Source: Dichomitus squalens LYAD-421 SS1
Lineage: Eukaryota > Basidiomycota > Agaricomycetes > Polyporales > Polyporaceae
Assembly (NCBI RefSeq): GCF_000275845.1
Contig: NW_006766921.1
Location: 160,120 to 224,119 of the forward strand
Length of the DNA stretch: 64,000 nucleotides
Direction: 5' to 3'
Part shown: positions 35,316 through 47,400 of the stretch, in pieces
Numbering within the stretch: position 1 is the first letter of the stretch
Layout: the number at the start of each line of letters is the position of its first letter
The notes under the pieces: generated by a model
Database searches by the model: none
Told to the model about the DNA's origin: nothing
The model's input: only the letters and a program-made list of their open reading frames with translations
Position numbers and translations under genes: made by a program

Positions 35316-37747
35316 ATGACTTCTCACTCCTCTACCTCGAATCCTAAACCTCGACGCCGCCCGGCCAAGAAAAACGGCGCGGCCACCGTCGACTCTGATC
35401 CCATGAACCCTCGAGCCGTCGCCACCTCGCTGGAAAGCATAGAGATCGTGCCACGCACTCCGAGGACCCCCGCTACTGCACGTCGACCCCACGGTCATGG
35501 TGGACGCACCCCGGACGATGTAGACGAGGTGGAGCTGAGCTTGCTAGGCGAAGAGGAGCGTCGTGCCGCCGCCGCCGACTTGACCATAGAGGAGGAGCAG
35601 GAGTACCTCGCCCAGGCTGACGGGAAGCGACCCTTCTCTGCACGCGACAAGCAGGCGGTGGTTCTGCTCATTATTCTTTGTGCGTAGCCATCTTCCTCGC
35701 CTGGATCCGCTGTGTGCTGACGCGTCACCATACCGAAGACTTGATTCAAGGATTCCCAGTGAGTGTGGCAGCATACCATACCTCTGCAACGCGCTCTGAC
35801 AGAAAGCGCGCTCACAGCTAGGTCTTGCCCTGGGATCCGTGCCATTTATTCTCCGAGAGCATCTATCCTACTCTGAACTCGCTGTATTCTCGCTATCCGG
35901 CTACCCGTATTCCCTCAAGCTCTTCTGGTCACCCATCGTAGACTCTGTCTTCATCCGCTCCGTCGGTCGTCGCAAATCATGGATCATACCTATGCAACTC
36001 ATAATTGGCACTACAATGCTTGTAATATCGTACAAGGCCGAGGAACTCATGGCAAACGTGAGTGGTAGCGCGCGTCTGCTCTTCGCCTCCTTCCATGCTC
36101 AGGCAGGATCCCTACCTAGCCTGGTCAGCACCTATACGCGCTCAGTTTCGCGTTTACGTCGCTCGTCTTCTTCTCCGCAACGCAAGGTGGGTTACCGTCA
36201 CGTTATGTTGCTGAAATTATGGCATTGACTCTGCGCTGTAGATATCGCTGTAGATGGTAAGCACTAGCAGGGGCGGACCACGTAGCTGGCGTTTACACTG
36301 TTTCAGGTTGGGCTCTGACCCTCCTTTCGGAGGATAATCTGGCGTATGCCTCCACATGTCAGACCATTGGTCTGAACACCGGCTACCTTCTATCATACAC
36401 GGTATTCCTTGCGCTTAACAGCGAAGATTTTGCGTAGGTCATGTTCGGCGTCCTCGATTGACTATGCTTGACTGACAAGGTCATAGCAAAAAATGGGGTA
36501 TCCCAAGACTGTCTCTGGGCTCTTACCTCTTCTTCTGCGCGTTTATGTCCTTCGCAGTTACGATCTGGCTATTCTTTATCAAGGAGGTTCGTGTCGGTTC
36601 GGAACAGAACCAATCGTGACGCTCTAGTGTCCTCATCGTGTCTACCTGAATAGGATAAAGAAACCTCCGAGGATATTGGCATCAAGGCCGTATACGTCAC
36701 CATGTGGGAAATATGCAAGCTACGACGTCCGTGCACCTTTTCTCTTGTCCTGGAGTCCCAGTGACTGACGGCTTCCCTTCAGATGTACAAGTTCTGCTCG
36801 GCGTTCACTTGCTCGCAAAAATTGGTTGGCAAGCGAGCGACGCCGCTACACAGCTCAAGATGGTCGAGAAGGGCCTCGGAAGAGAAGATCTTGCCATCAC
36901 GGTGCTCATCGACTTCCCCTTCGAAATCATCGGTGGCTGGCTCGCTGGCAAATGGTCGCGAGGCGACAAGCCTCTGCGAGCTTGGATATACGCTTTCTGG
37001 CCTCGACTGGGTCTGACGCTCCTTGCTACTCTGATGGTTTACTGGTTCCCTAAGCCGCCGATCACGACCGGTTTCTTTGTTTCCCTTGTGCTGCTGACGA
37101 TCGCGCAGTCGTTCGCGAGCACGATCCAATTCGGTGGCATGTCCGCGTTCCACACCCGGATATCTGATCCTGTGGTTGGTGGGACATATATGACTGTAGG
37201 CGCCTTCCGAAGTCCACCATCGTGATTGATGTGCTGACCGCATGCTAGCTGTTGAACACGTTCACCAATCTAGGCGGTACTTGGCCCCGTTATTTTGTCC
37301 TCAAGGGTATGTGTTGTCAACACAGCCCCCCCCTCTCCCCCAGACGGAGCTGATGTGTTCAACGACATCGTAGGAGTGGACTACTTCAGCATCGCGACAT
37401 GTAAAATAGACGGTGCTAGCCTCTCTGTCAAAGGTATGCTCAATGTTCTGCCATGTATCGCATGTCAAGATCAGCTGATTGCGATGGGTAGCGCAAGAAT
37501 GTGTCTCTGACCACGGAAGGGCTGCTTGTCAAAAAGTCGGAGGGGAGTGCATCACCGAGCAGGACGGCTACTACATCGTTTCTGCGTTGTGCATAACCTT
37601 TGGCGTGCTTTCCGTCCTCTTCTTCCTGATACCAACAGCCAGGAAGCTGCAAGGTATGTTGTTATTGCTGCTGTTGCTGCTGCGCGGTCATTGTTCTGAT
37701 GCGTATTATCAGCCGTCCCTACAAGGGAGTGGAGGATATACTCTTGA
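35316..37747 (+). CDS. Acetyl-CoA transporter (AT-1 / SLC33A1 family)
   Basis: Thirteen exons: 35316..35679, 35739..35758, 35818..36057, 36129..36186, 36242..36256, 36307..36433, 36487..36586, 36654..36726, 36783..37195, 37249..37306, 37374..37433, 37492..37653 and 37713..37747, giving 574 residues (human AT-1 has 549). It imports acetyl-CoA into the ER lumen for lysine and sugar acetylation. The first 110 residues are a hydrophilic Pro/Arg/Glu-rich extension. Then follow LIQGFPLGLALGSVPFIL, LKLFWSPIVDS, SATQDIAVDGWALTLL, GLNTGYLLSYTVFLALNS, LLGVHLLAKIGWQASDAATQ, ISDPVVGGTYMTLLNTFTNLGGTWP and the Cys-containing loop ECVSDHGRAACQKVGGECIT ahead of the last helix, all family hallmarks. Exons 2 and 5 are only 20 and 15 nt. 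Exon 11 could instead start at 37344, but that intron would be only 37 nt. Confidence 0.93.
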
Positions 37748-38133
37748 CCTCCGGTGGGGACCGGTGTCGATGGACGCTGTAAAATTAGTCGTTTACTCTA
37801 TCGCACGATGTATTGGGTGGTTTGAGCGTGCGTATGCCGCCAGCCATGTCACAGTCGGGCTCAAGAAGACTGTAGCCGTCGCACATCGTGTTAAGAAACG
37901 TGTGGCAATAAACGGGGCACATTGCGCGTGTGGACGAGCGCCAGCGCTGCCGGCCCTGAGGGAAGCGCTGATTGGCCGGCGGAGGGCTGGCCTGGTCTGA
38001 AGCCTGCGGCTTTTCCTTTTTGTATATCTGCTGCCACTGTGTCTGCACCCTCCGCACGCTATACAGTGCACACTCCCAACATCCCGCTCGCGAGCCCACC
38101 CTCTGGAACTTCGCTCCCATATCTACTAGCAAA
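37748..38133. other. Intergenic before the GYF gene
   Basis: 386 bp holding the transporter 3' UTR and the GYF gene promoter. Nothing else is recognised. Confidence 0.55.
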
Positions 38134-41100
38134 ATGACTGCCACAACTATGCACTTCGGTCCTGAGTGGATGCGCACCAAACAGGGCTCCTCGCGGCCTG
38201 CGCCCTCCCCACCGCTCACATCGTCCCCGGCGCCGCCCGGGAACTCGACGTATTCTGCGCTCGTCACCCCTGCGAGCAACCCGCCCCCGGAGGGCCGCGA
38301 TGTCGCGCACCCTTTCCGCTATTCTAAGGAAGAGATGCTCAGGATCTACAAAGAGGGAGGGGGCCGCGGCGGGCTCGGGCTCGAGGTCGAGCGCTGGGAG
38401 GGGATCGTGCGGGAAGTAGGGTACGAGCCGGTCGGGCTCAAGGAGATGAGCGAAGCTGAGAAGAAGGTGCGCAATTTTTTGTACGTCCGGCGCGCGTGTG
38501 GATGCGTGCGGTGGGGGAGGTCGGTGGCACTGAATCTCTCCTTCCTTTTTCTTGGGTTTGCCGGGGATGTCGGGTGTCGTGTGGATGGTCGCATGGGTCC
38601 TCTGGGTTAGCTATTCGCGGGCCCTCTCAACTCGGAAGTGCGCCGACGCCAGTCGACGGATTTCTTATCGCCCCTCAACACGTCTGGGCTGGGGGAGCGG
38701 CCGAAGCTGAACCACGTTGCTTCCGGTGCTGGCAGCCCTATGCGGGAGCGCATCGGAAGCTTGATGGGGAGAAGAAGGGGGGACAGCACAGGTGACGTCC
38801 ATGCAGTCTGCGTCACGGAAGAGTGCGAGCTGATCGGGCGAGCTTGAAGATCAAGCACCGTTGAGCCTTCCCCGGAAACTCTCTCTGTCTAACATGCAGG
38901 GCGCACTCGCGTCTCCTCGGGAGGGCGGCTTGCCTTCGCCTCGTGTCAGACCTGCGTTCGATGGTGTCCTAAGCGATACGTGGTCGGCTCGCAGGAGGAC
39001 GTCCGAAAATGTGCCGAAGGTTGGAGGGAAGGGCGACAAGGAGACAGATGGAGACTCGAAGGATCCGGACATCAAGGAGGAAGAAGAGGACGCTCTTGGA
39101 GCTTCTGATCAAGCGAAAGATCCCTCTGGAGCTACATCTCATGCGGTCAACGGTAATGGTACTCCGAACGGGGTAGAAATGGTGAATGAGCAGTTAGGGA
39201 GCATATCGATTTCCGGGCAGCAGGACGCTCAACCGCAGGCCAATCAGCCGAACCCTGCTATCGGAGATCTTTCTGCTATCGAGTGGTCTTACCTTGATCC
39301 CCAAGGAAATATACAAGGTGGGTTGTTGCTGAGAGTTCGGTAATCATCTAAGTTACCTCATACGCTATCACCTGCAGGACCGTTCAAAGCCGATATCATG
39401 CAACGTTGGTATAACGAGGGATACTTCCAGCCTACTCTGCTCATGAAACGCACCCATCTGGACACCAACTGGACTCCTGTCGGAGAGTTGATCCTTCGTG
39501 TTGGCGAGGGCCAACCTGTGTTTTTGTCGCCTCTCGCACTCGCTGTCACACCGCCTGGCTTGTCTCGTCCTTTGGAAAACGTTGTCGATCGCGCGATTCC
39601 CGAACGGGACCAGAACTCGCCCTACCAGCCTGTACCCACACGGTCTATCAGGAGCTCGACTCTAGACTCTTATTTGCAAAATGGCTCCAACGCGTCAGAC
39701 TCGCCGTCTTCTTCCATCGGCGGTCGCTTCGTGAATGGCTCTCCTGATCCAAGCATATTTGAGAACCGCCATGGCGCTCAGATCGGCTTCGATCAGCTCG
39801 AACAATCTCGCATGCCTTTCGCTACTCCTGGAGCTGCTGCTATTGGTACTCCTGGGCAGCGCCGAGCTACGCTGAACGAGCCTATGGAACCTGTGCTAGG
39901 GACTCGGTATGGCATCGGTCGTACTCCTGGAGCCGATGGTCTCAGTTTTAGTGGTACGTACTCAGGCGGTCTTGCTCAGTTCTCTTTCTCCAATGAATCG
40001 TCATATAGGACCGGATAGCCCCGGCGTCTTCACCGAGAGTACTTTCCGGCAGAGAATTGTCCAGGAGTCCGGTGCCCTGAACGGCCTGGGCGGCTCGTCT
40101 GCCTTGAACGGCGGTACCGAGTTCGGACCAATTGGTGGGATTCATGCGAACCATGGTACTCCGTCCCGGGTACTGAACCGGGATCCGTTCGGTCGGCCAC
40201 CTCAGGATGAGCTCCAACAGAGCGTAGGGATAGGCGGCTCCTTCTCGAATCACTCCTCTCCTTTCATCTCTCATGCCCCGGCGGCGTTCCCTCAGACCCC
40301 TCTCTCGCAATTTGCGGGCCAGGACAACCGATCCTTGCATTCTATAACACCTGACCGCCAGTCGATACCATACATGCCGCAGCACCAGCAGCAGTTTGCT
40401 CAGAGCCCAGGGTTCGTGAACGGTCAGTCGCCATGGCAAACTCACGACGTTCCTGCCTTCACTCGCCGTCCGGGGCCTTTCGATGCCAATCATCCAACCT
40501 CGAGCAACACCTTCATATCCTCACCAGTCGCGCCCTCCCACGCATTTGGACGCGCCCCGCAAATGCCCGTGCAGAATGATCAGTCTGCCTGGCGGGCGCC
40601 TGCTCAACCTGTTCAAAACGACTCATGGGGAGCGCCGACTGCAAGCCTTACTATCGCGAACCTGGGTCAACACAATGAGCAGCAGCGTCAAGCAGATCTT
40701 CAACGTCAGTCCCCTCGGCCTGCGGCAGGTGAGCCAGCTCTCGCACCCGAGCGCGAATCGGCGCCGGCAGCAGAACCTCAGGCCCAACCTCAACCTGATG
40801 CGTCGACACCAGTCGCCGCACCTTCCGCTCCCTGGCCTACCGATGTTGCACCCCAGAAGCCTCGGCGCAAGTCCACTGCTCAGACTGCACCGACTGCGTC
40901 TCCTGCATCCAAGGTTGCTCCCCCTCCCCCAGCTCCTGCAGCACCTGCGAAACCCCCTTCGCCCCCACCTCAAGCCGAGCCCAAGGCACCGTGGGCGATC
41001 GACGACGACAAGAAGAAACAGGGTGCCGCACTTACTTTGCGCGAAATTCAGGAAGCCGAGGCGAAGAAGCTCGAGGCTCGCAAGGCTGAGCAGCGCGAAC

Positions 41101-42164
41101 GTGAGCGTGCTGAACGTGCTGCTCGTGTGAGTTCGCAATCCGAAGACTTCCAGCCATTCACCACTTCGTGGGGCTTGCCGACCTCGCAGGCGGGCGCCCG
41201 TCCGACCAGCGTGAAGGAAAGCCCTGTGGCGTCACCGTTCAGCGGATCTGCGCCGGCCCCTGCTGCTCCTGTTGTGTGGACGAACGCCGCCAAGGTTCCA
41301 GTGGCGAAGAAGACGATGAAGGAGATCCAAGAGGAGGAAGAGCGGAAGAGGAAGCAGGCGAGGGAGAAAGAGAAAGAAACGGTGGCGGCCGCTGCTCGTA
41401 GGGCTCACGTCGATACGACGACTAAGGTGAGTACAAAATGCCAAGGCATCTCCCTGGGCCTCAGTCGCTGATTGTGTCATAGCCCGCTGCTGCTACTCCG
41501 CCGAGCGGTGGTGCGTGGACGACTGTGGGCGCGAGCGGGAAGGTCGCTGCGGCTACGCCTGCTGGAACTGCCCGTCCCGTGGCTACCCCTGCTGCATCTG
41601 CGAAGGTGGTGCCTACGGTCTCTGTTGTTGTGGCCCCGTCCAGTAGCATGTCTCGCCCGACGACTGCTACTGCCGCTCGTCCTGTTGCTGTCGCTGTCAA
41701 GTCTACGCCGTCTCGGGACGAGAGCGCTTCGACGCTGGGGCCCTCGCTCGAGTTCTTGAAGTGGCTGGGTGACTCATTGAAGGGCTTGAACAATTCAGTC
41801 AATCGTGCGTAGCCTTGTGGTTGTTGACCATTGTTCCCAGCTCACCTTCCCTATTGCTCCTCCAGTTGAGGAACTCACGTCTATGCTACTCTCGTTCCCT
41901 CTGGACCCCGACCCGATCACGGTAGAGATCATCTCCGACCTCATCTACGCCAGCAGCACCACCCTTGATGGCCGTCGGTTTGCTGCCGAGTTCGTTAGCA
42001 AGCGCAAAGCGGATGCGACTTCGCGACCGAAGGGTGCATCTGCGTCTAGCGCCGCCAAGCCTATCTCCATTGCGGATGTCGTCAAGACCCAGCCGAAGCC
42101 CGCGCAGAATGAATGGGGAGGCTTCAAGGTCGTGAACAAGAAGAAGAAGGGTGGTCGCTCGTGA
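38134..42164 (+). CDS. GYF-domain protein, GIGYF/Smy2-like
   Basis: Seven exons: 38134..38466, 38611..38791, 38850..39317, 39378..39953, 40009..41426, 41483..41804 and 41866..42164, giving 1198 residues. The GYF domain (about 315-365) shows IEWSYLDPQGNIQGPF and MQRWYNEGYF, the aromatic patch that binds PPG-phi peptides. Near the N-terminus FRYSKEEMLRIY (61-72) closely resembles the RYxxEEMLxxY stretch by which animal GIGYF proteins bind 4EHP. Long Pro/Gln/Ser-rich and Glu/Lys/Arg-rich coiled segments follow. The end FLKWLGDSLKGLNNSVN, MLLSFPLDP and SSTTLDGRRFAAEFV is the conserved fungal GYF C-terminus. Family members act in translational repression and mRNA decay or in COPII traffic. It is convergent with the next gene. 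Confidence 0.92.
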
Positions 42165-42510
42165 ATCGGTTCAGGCCAGCAATGGTACGCGCCTTGGCAC
42201 GACGATGACCGAGGGTTCCAGCTGGAGGCCCCGGGCTCGAGGACGTTGTTCGCTATCTCACGTCGAGTTACGTAAGTACTAATGGTTGTATACGTGAAGC
42301 TGTGCTCGTAATGTCTCTCTTTCCTGACGCGTGGGTTGTGGCCACAGCGTTGTTTGTGTAACCGCATATCATACTAAACGACGTCCCTGTTGTCATCCTC
42401 ACTGCTCAGTATGGTTCAATTGCTAGTGCTATAACAATGTAATACTGTATGGTGCACTGCAGCAGATTGACTAGTAAGTCCCGTGGGACGAAGTACATGG
42501 CAAGAAGTTG
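42165..42510. other. Convergent intergenic region
   Basis: 346 bp between the stop codons of the GYF gene and the unrecognised acidic-protein gene, probably 3' UTRs of both. Confidence 0.55.
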
Positions 42511-44106
42511 CTAAGATGTTCCGCTACCGCCGGGGGCTCCCCCGTCTGTGCTAGAATCAGCAGGATTGACTCCCAGGTTGAAAATGTCGTCCATGCCCGA
42601 CATGTCTATGTCTCCTCCACCCTGTCCGGCGAGGAAGTTGGAGTCGAATGTTGACATATCGAAATCAAATGAGCCTTCCTGCCCGGACGTAGATACCCCC
42701 GACCCATCCCCCGCTCGTGACGTCCCCGTCAAATCAGCCAAGATTGTCCCTGGAGAAGGCGCCCCAAGTGGTGCTTTCTGCGCACCAGATGTCGAAGCTG
42801 CTGAAGACGTAGGTATGCCACCGGGCGTAGAATTCCCGAAAGGCGCGAACATGTCGTCCCCGGTAGACTGGACAGACTGGAAAGATCCAAGCAAGTCCAG
42901 ATCAAGCTGCTCCTCCTGCTTCGGCTTGATTATATGCGCGTGCTGGTCGGAGCCAGATATGGGCGCAGGCCCGAACATGCTCGCATTCGCGCCCTCCGCT
43001 CCGGCGTCAGGGTCGTCCGCAAAGAATTGCACGTCCATATCCATGTCCAAGTCAAGCTCGATGGGCTTGTCCGCGGAGCTACCAGCCGTAGGATCGACGT
43101 GCAGCATGCTCCGTATGTGTGAGCCGGAGGCGCTGGGTCCCGTCATGTCCATGTCGTTGTCTAGCGTCAGGTCGATATCCACGGATCGGCCCGTGGGGTC
43201 GCCTAGCATGACGAGCTCTGGCGGGAGAGATGGGGCACGAGCAGATCTAGGGGCGAGCGTGACCGGAGAGGAGAGTCCGCTTGGGATCATCTCGTCTGGG
43301 AGGATGCGCAGAGCGGACGCGGAAAGGTCGAGCTTATGCGGGGCCGTGGGGCGAGACAAGGAAGAAAGTGAGATAGTTGACTGGCGTCGTGCGACGTTGA
43401 CGCCAACGCCAGACAGACGTGGGCGTAGATTGCCGTCGGGCAGGGGTTCGATCTGGGTCTGAGTGGGGGAGCCGGCCGGGGTGGGAGCCGGCATAGGGCT
43501 CGGGGAGGGTGGTTTAGGGATTGCGGCGGCAGCCGCTTCTTCTTCCGCCTTGATTCGCTGCTCTTCGCGCGCGAGGTCGCGTTGAAGGACGGTTATAGCG
43601 CGGAGCTTGAAGGAGATTAATACAGCGGGAGAACAAAATCGAGGTGGTTACGAACTAGGTGGGATTCCATGGCGTCGCAGAGCTGGTCGTACTTGACTAT
43701 CTCCCTCCCCAACGCCGATGTAAGTGAACGCGGAGGTTTGGGTGCATACTGCTGGATGCCGCTATGGCATTACTTAGCAAAGGATTGAGAAGTACTTTGG
43801 TCGTGCGTACAGTCTCTTCACGTCCGTATAGAAACCGTAAATTTGCCCCGTCTTGATCACGGCCGTCTACGCGAGGAGTAAGTTAGCCTTGGGAGACGTG
43901 CACGGATGCCTTGAGTGGTCTATTACCTGGAGACATGACGAAAGTGCAGTAATCTCTGGTACCAGTATCCCGAGCGGCGGACCTGGGTCAGGCGGTGGCG
44001 GCATCGAGGCGCTTGCTGCACTCGCATCTTTGACAGCTCCTGGTGCGGTAGCGGGATTGCCAGAACTTGTGGAGGGCTTGCGGACTGGGCGTGGCTTGGG
44101 TGGCAT
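42511..44106 (-). CDS. Unrecognised acidic, low-complexity nuclear-type protein
   Basis: Four exons: 44106..43927, 43866..43811, 43761..43656 and 43605..42511, giving 478 residues. I do not recognise the family. The N-terminus is Pro/Ala-rich. A compact helical region (about 50-140) contains LVPEITALSSCLQTAVIK, FYTDVKRLGIQQYAPK and YDQLCDAMESHLLRAITVL, then an amphipathic LQRDLAREEQRIKAEEE helix. From about residue 150 on it is disordered, with acidic Asp/Met/Leu repeats (DIDLTLDNDMDM, IELDLDMDMD, FDFDMSTFDSNF) like transcription activation domains. The splice joins keep frame and give a smooth helical segment, which supports the model. A Mediator-type or co-activator subunit is one possibility, but this is a guess from composition. 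Divergent from the Vps38-like gene. Confidence 0.7.
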
Positions 44107-44470
44107 GAGAGTGAGAGACGAAGGAGAGTACCGTAGCGGTAGCGGACAACGCGCGAGGCCCCAGCGCGCGTACCGTGACGCAGCGCGCGACAGGCGAATT
44201 GCTCGAAATTCACGCGCATCGCAACTCTCCCCGTTCCATGTCTGCAAGAACCCCTGGCTTCGCACCAACGACCTCCACAGCCTACACGACGGTGGCGAAA
44301 GGTCTGGTGAACTCTGGAAAGTCAACGCTTGCCCTTACTGCTACCGATCATTGTTATACATCTGCTCTATGCTCTTCTGCATAGAGTAGTGCTCTACCGT
44401 CATACCTGCTTGAGTCTTCCCTGGCTTTCTGTCCTTACGCTCTGGTAACTTACTCTGACCACCATCGAAT
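44107..44470. promoter_or_regulatory. Shared upstream region, acidic protein and VPS38-like gene
   Basis: Head-to-head spacer of 364 bp between the two start codons. No specific site was recognised. Confidence 0.55.
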
Positions 44471-47400
44471 ATGCCAACAACCAAGCTTTCGTCATGGAAT
44501 GGTAGCAATGATGAGGTAGCCGCTTATCCGGCACCCACTCTGTCGGTGAGCTCTGTTCTACCATTTCAAGTTGTTCATCGTCCAACGGTCAACTGTCGGA
44601 GCAGCGTCGCATTCGACACATAACTTCAATCCAAGTCCGCAACCTAACCCCATTCCCCGTTCGCGATGCCTTGGCTTCCGCTCTCACTAAACCATCCGCA
44701 CAACCTCAGTTCACTCCGCATGGACGCTTGTCAGACGACCTTGATGTGACCGTGGGGAGGAAACGCGGACGACGTGTATCGACCGCTAGCTCCATTCACT
44801 CCGTTCCTCGGAGTGAAGAAGATGGCGTATCAGGGAGTCTAAACTATTCTGGTGAGCCCACCTTGCGTAGGCGGTCGTCCTCCAGAGCTAGCATACCCAC
44901 CTCCACCTCTGTGGGTTCGTCGAGTCCCAAACTCACGAGACAGTCGTCGAACATCGGGTCCACATCGTCCGTGCGCCCTGCTCACCGCGCCCGTGCGCTG
45001 TCCATCGCGTCCACCCATTCTCATCAAGCCGCGTCCTCCGTGTCGGCGCTGTCCGGCGACCTCGGCACCTCTTCTTCTGCCTTCTTCCCAGGATTACTCC
45101 GAGATACATCTCAGAAGAGCTTGGAGAAGATATTACAATCACGTCTCGTGGAGACCTTTGTCACCGTTACTTTGCTCTCGAACGATTCTGACACCGATCA
45201 TGGAAGGGCAGGCACTCCTAGTGGTGAGCGTGCGCAGCTCCCTTCGCCGTCTCCCTCGCGGCCCAATAGTCCGTCTCTACTGGTGAAGAACAAAGCTTCG
45301 ATGAAGAGTAGCTCGTCAGTCAAGACAATGGCTAGACGCGTTACCGTAGGATCCTCGAATCCTTCCGCGACTGCACGGTCTCCGGCCACACCCACTCCAC
45401 ATTCTCCTTCTCCTTTAGCCCCTTCCGTCAAGAGCGTACTTAGCACCCATGGGAAGTCTGCGTCCGTTTCGCTGCTTAATAGCAAGACTTCTAATTCCCC
45501 AGCAACCCCTTCGCGTCACAAGGCGCCCTTCCCTGCCGCTCTCTCGACCACATGTCCTACACCGGGTTCCTTAGAGGTATCCCAAAGCTCGCTACAGGCT
45601 GTGACTCTATCCGCCGCTCAGGACGAGGCTCTGCCTGTTCCTGACTATATTTCCCCAATTCACTGGCCTTCGATCAATCCGGTCTTTCAGCTCAGCCGCC
45701 ACGAGTTCGCACCTGGGACTCGTTTGAGTGGTGCGAAAATGCGAGTAGACATTTGGGGTCGAATGGACCAGGAGGGAGGGAGCACTTTTCGCGCGTCGGA
45801 TAGCATCCATTCAGGGAGGCCTGCGGATACGAAGGGCAAAGGGAAGGAGAAGCAGGTGGATGGCTCCAACAGGACTCAGTGGAAGGTCTTGGAGTCGTGG
45901 AAGGTCGTTTTGGACCAGTTGAAGCCTTTGCCGCAAGATGTAAGCTTGACGACCCCTTTCCTCCTGCGCGTCTCCTGATCGCTGTGCCCTTTTAGCTTGC
46001 TGCAAACCCTTCTCATCTCCCATCGAATACGTTGCTGATATCGCTATCGTCTGGCGAGACTCTCTACCTACCTGCCCGCTCACTACAATCGCACTCGCCG
46101 TCTCGGGCGCCATCTCCGAATGTCGGCTACAATTCGGATCCCGAGACGGGAGTACATAAAATGAGAGGGACGGCAGGAGAGATGGGGTTGCGAACCCCAC
46201 GACTCGATGGCAGCTTGGACGATATACCCGCTAGTCCGACGATTAGCGAGCTTGATGGAACGAGCACGACTCACTTCCGACGGAAGCGTGCGGTCAAATC
46301 CGCGAATTGGCAGGATTTGCTCAAGTACGTCAAGCAAACGCTACTGCGCCCGGAGGTGCTGTTACTGACTTGCGTTCAGGCTGATCAATCTTCAGTCGGT
46401 GATACTGGATACTCAACAATCCTTAAACGAGGTGGTTCGTCAAATCGACAGGGCTGTCGTCCATAACGAAGCACGCATCCTTGTAAGCGTTGCATATTGT
46501 TCGGCAGACGGCTTGTGCCAGAATCGCTTGTTGCGAATGCTTCCGAGACTTATCCGACAATACTTCTGACCCGTGCTATCTTAGGCTCGGGAGGTCTCCG
46601 AACGAGCAGCATGGGTGCATGATCTCAATGAGGAGAGATTAAAAGTCGACCGGGATGCAGAAGAATGTCAGTATCCAGGTTTTATTGCCCCTATCCTACC
46701 TCTGAAGCTCTCGATGTCAGTGCGCAAGCGCATAACTGCTCGACGTGAGGACTTGCGACGGCGACGTGCAATACTCAAGGAAGCACACCGTCTGCACGAG
46801 GCGGACCTCAAAGAGGGGGCAAGGACGGAAGAGATCATTGCTGAGGAGCGGTATGTGAGCGAACTATCCGCTATTTCCTTGCCAACTGATCAGTATGCTG
46901 TCTAGAGCTCGGCTATCGTCTTTGCGCAACCTTCTCCCGATTATGCGCAGCAACTTGATATCCATCGTCTCGTTCATATACCCCATAGACCTTGTCTCCC
47001 CTCCGGACCTGCTTTTCTCCATCCTAAATGTACCTCTCCCTATCCCTGTTGCAGCTACCGACCCTGCCCCGCCGCTGTCCCTGCCGGCATCCAAAGACGT
47101 GACAGAAGACAGCGTGGCAACAGCGTTAGGCTTCGCCGCGCAGCTCGTTCAGCTCTTGGCTGCCTACATGGGACACAGGCTTCTTTATCCAGTGACATGT
47201 GTGGGTAGCCGGAGTATGATCAAGGACGGCATTTCTGCCATGGTTGGACCGAGGAAGTAAGCGTTGTACCTGTTTGTTCCTCGCCTGTTTGCCATTGTTA
47301 AGTCGCGCCATGACAGTTTTCCCCTCTTCTCGAAGGGTGTCGACACATACCGTTTCGAGTATGGAGTGTTCCTACTCAACAAGGACATTGAGATGGTGAG

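Noticed and set aside
40483..41138. Long frames on both strands inside the GYF gene
   Set aside because: Low-complexity shadows of the Pro/Gln-rich real frame.
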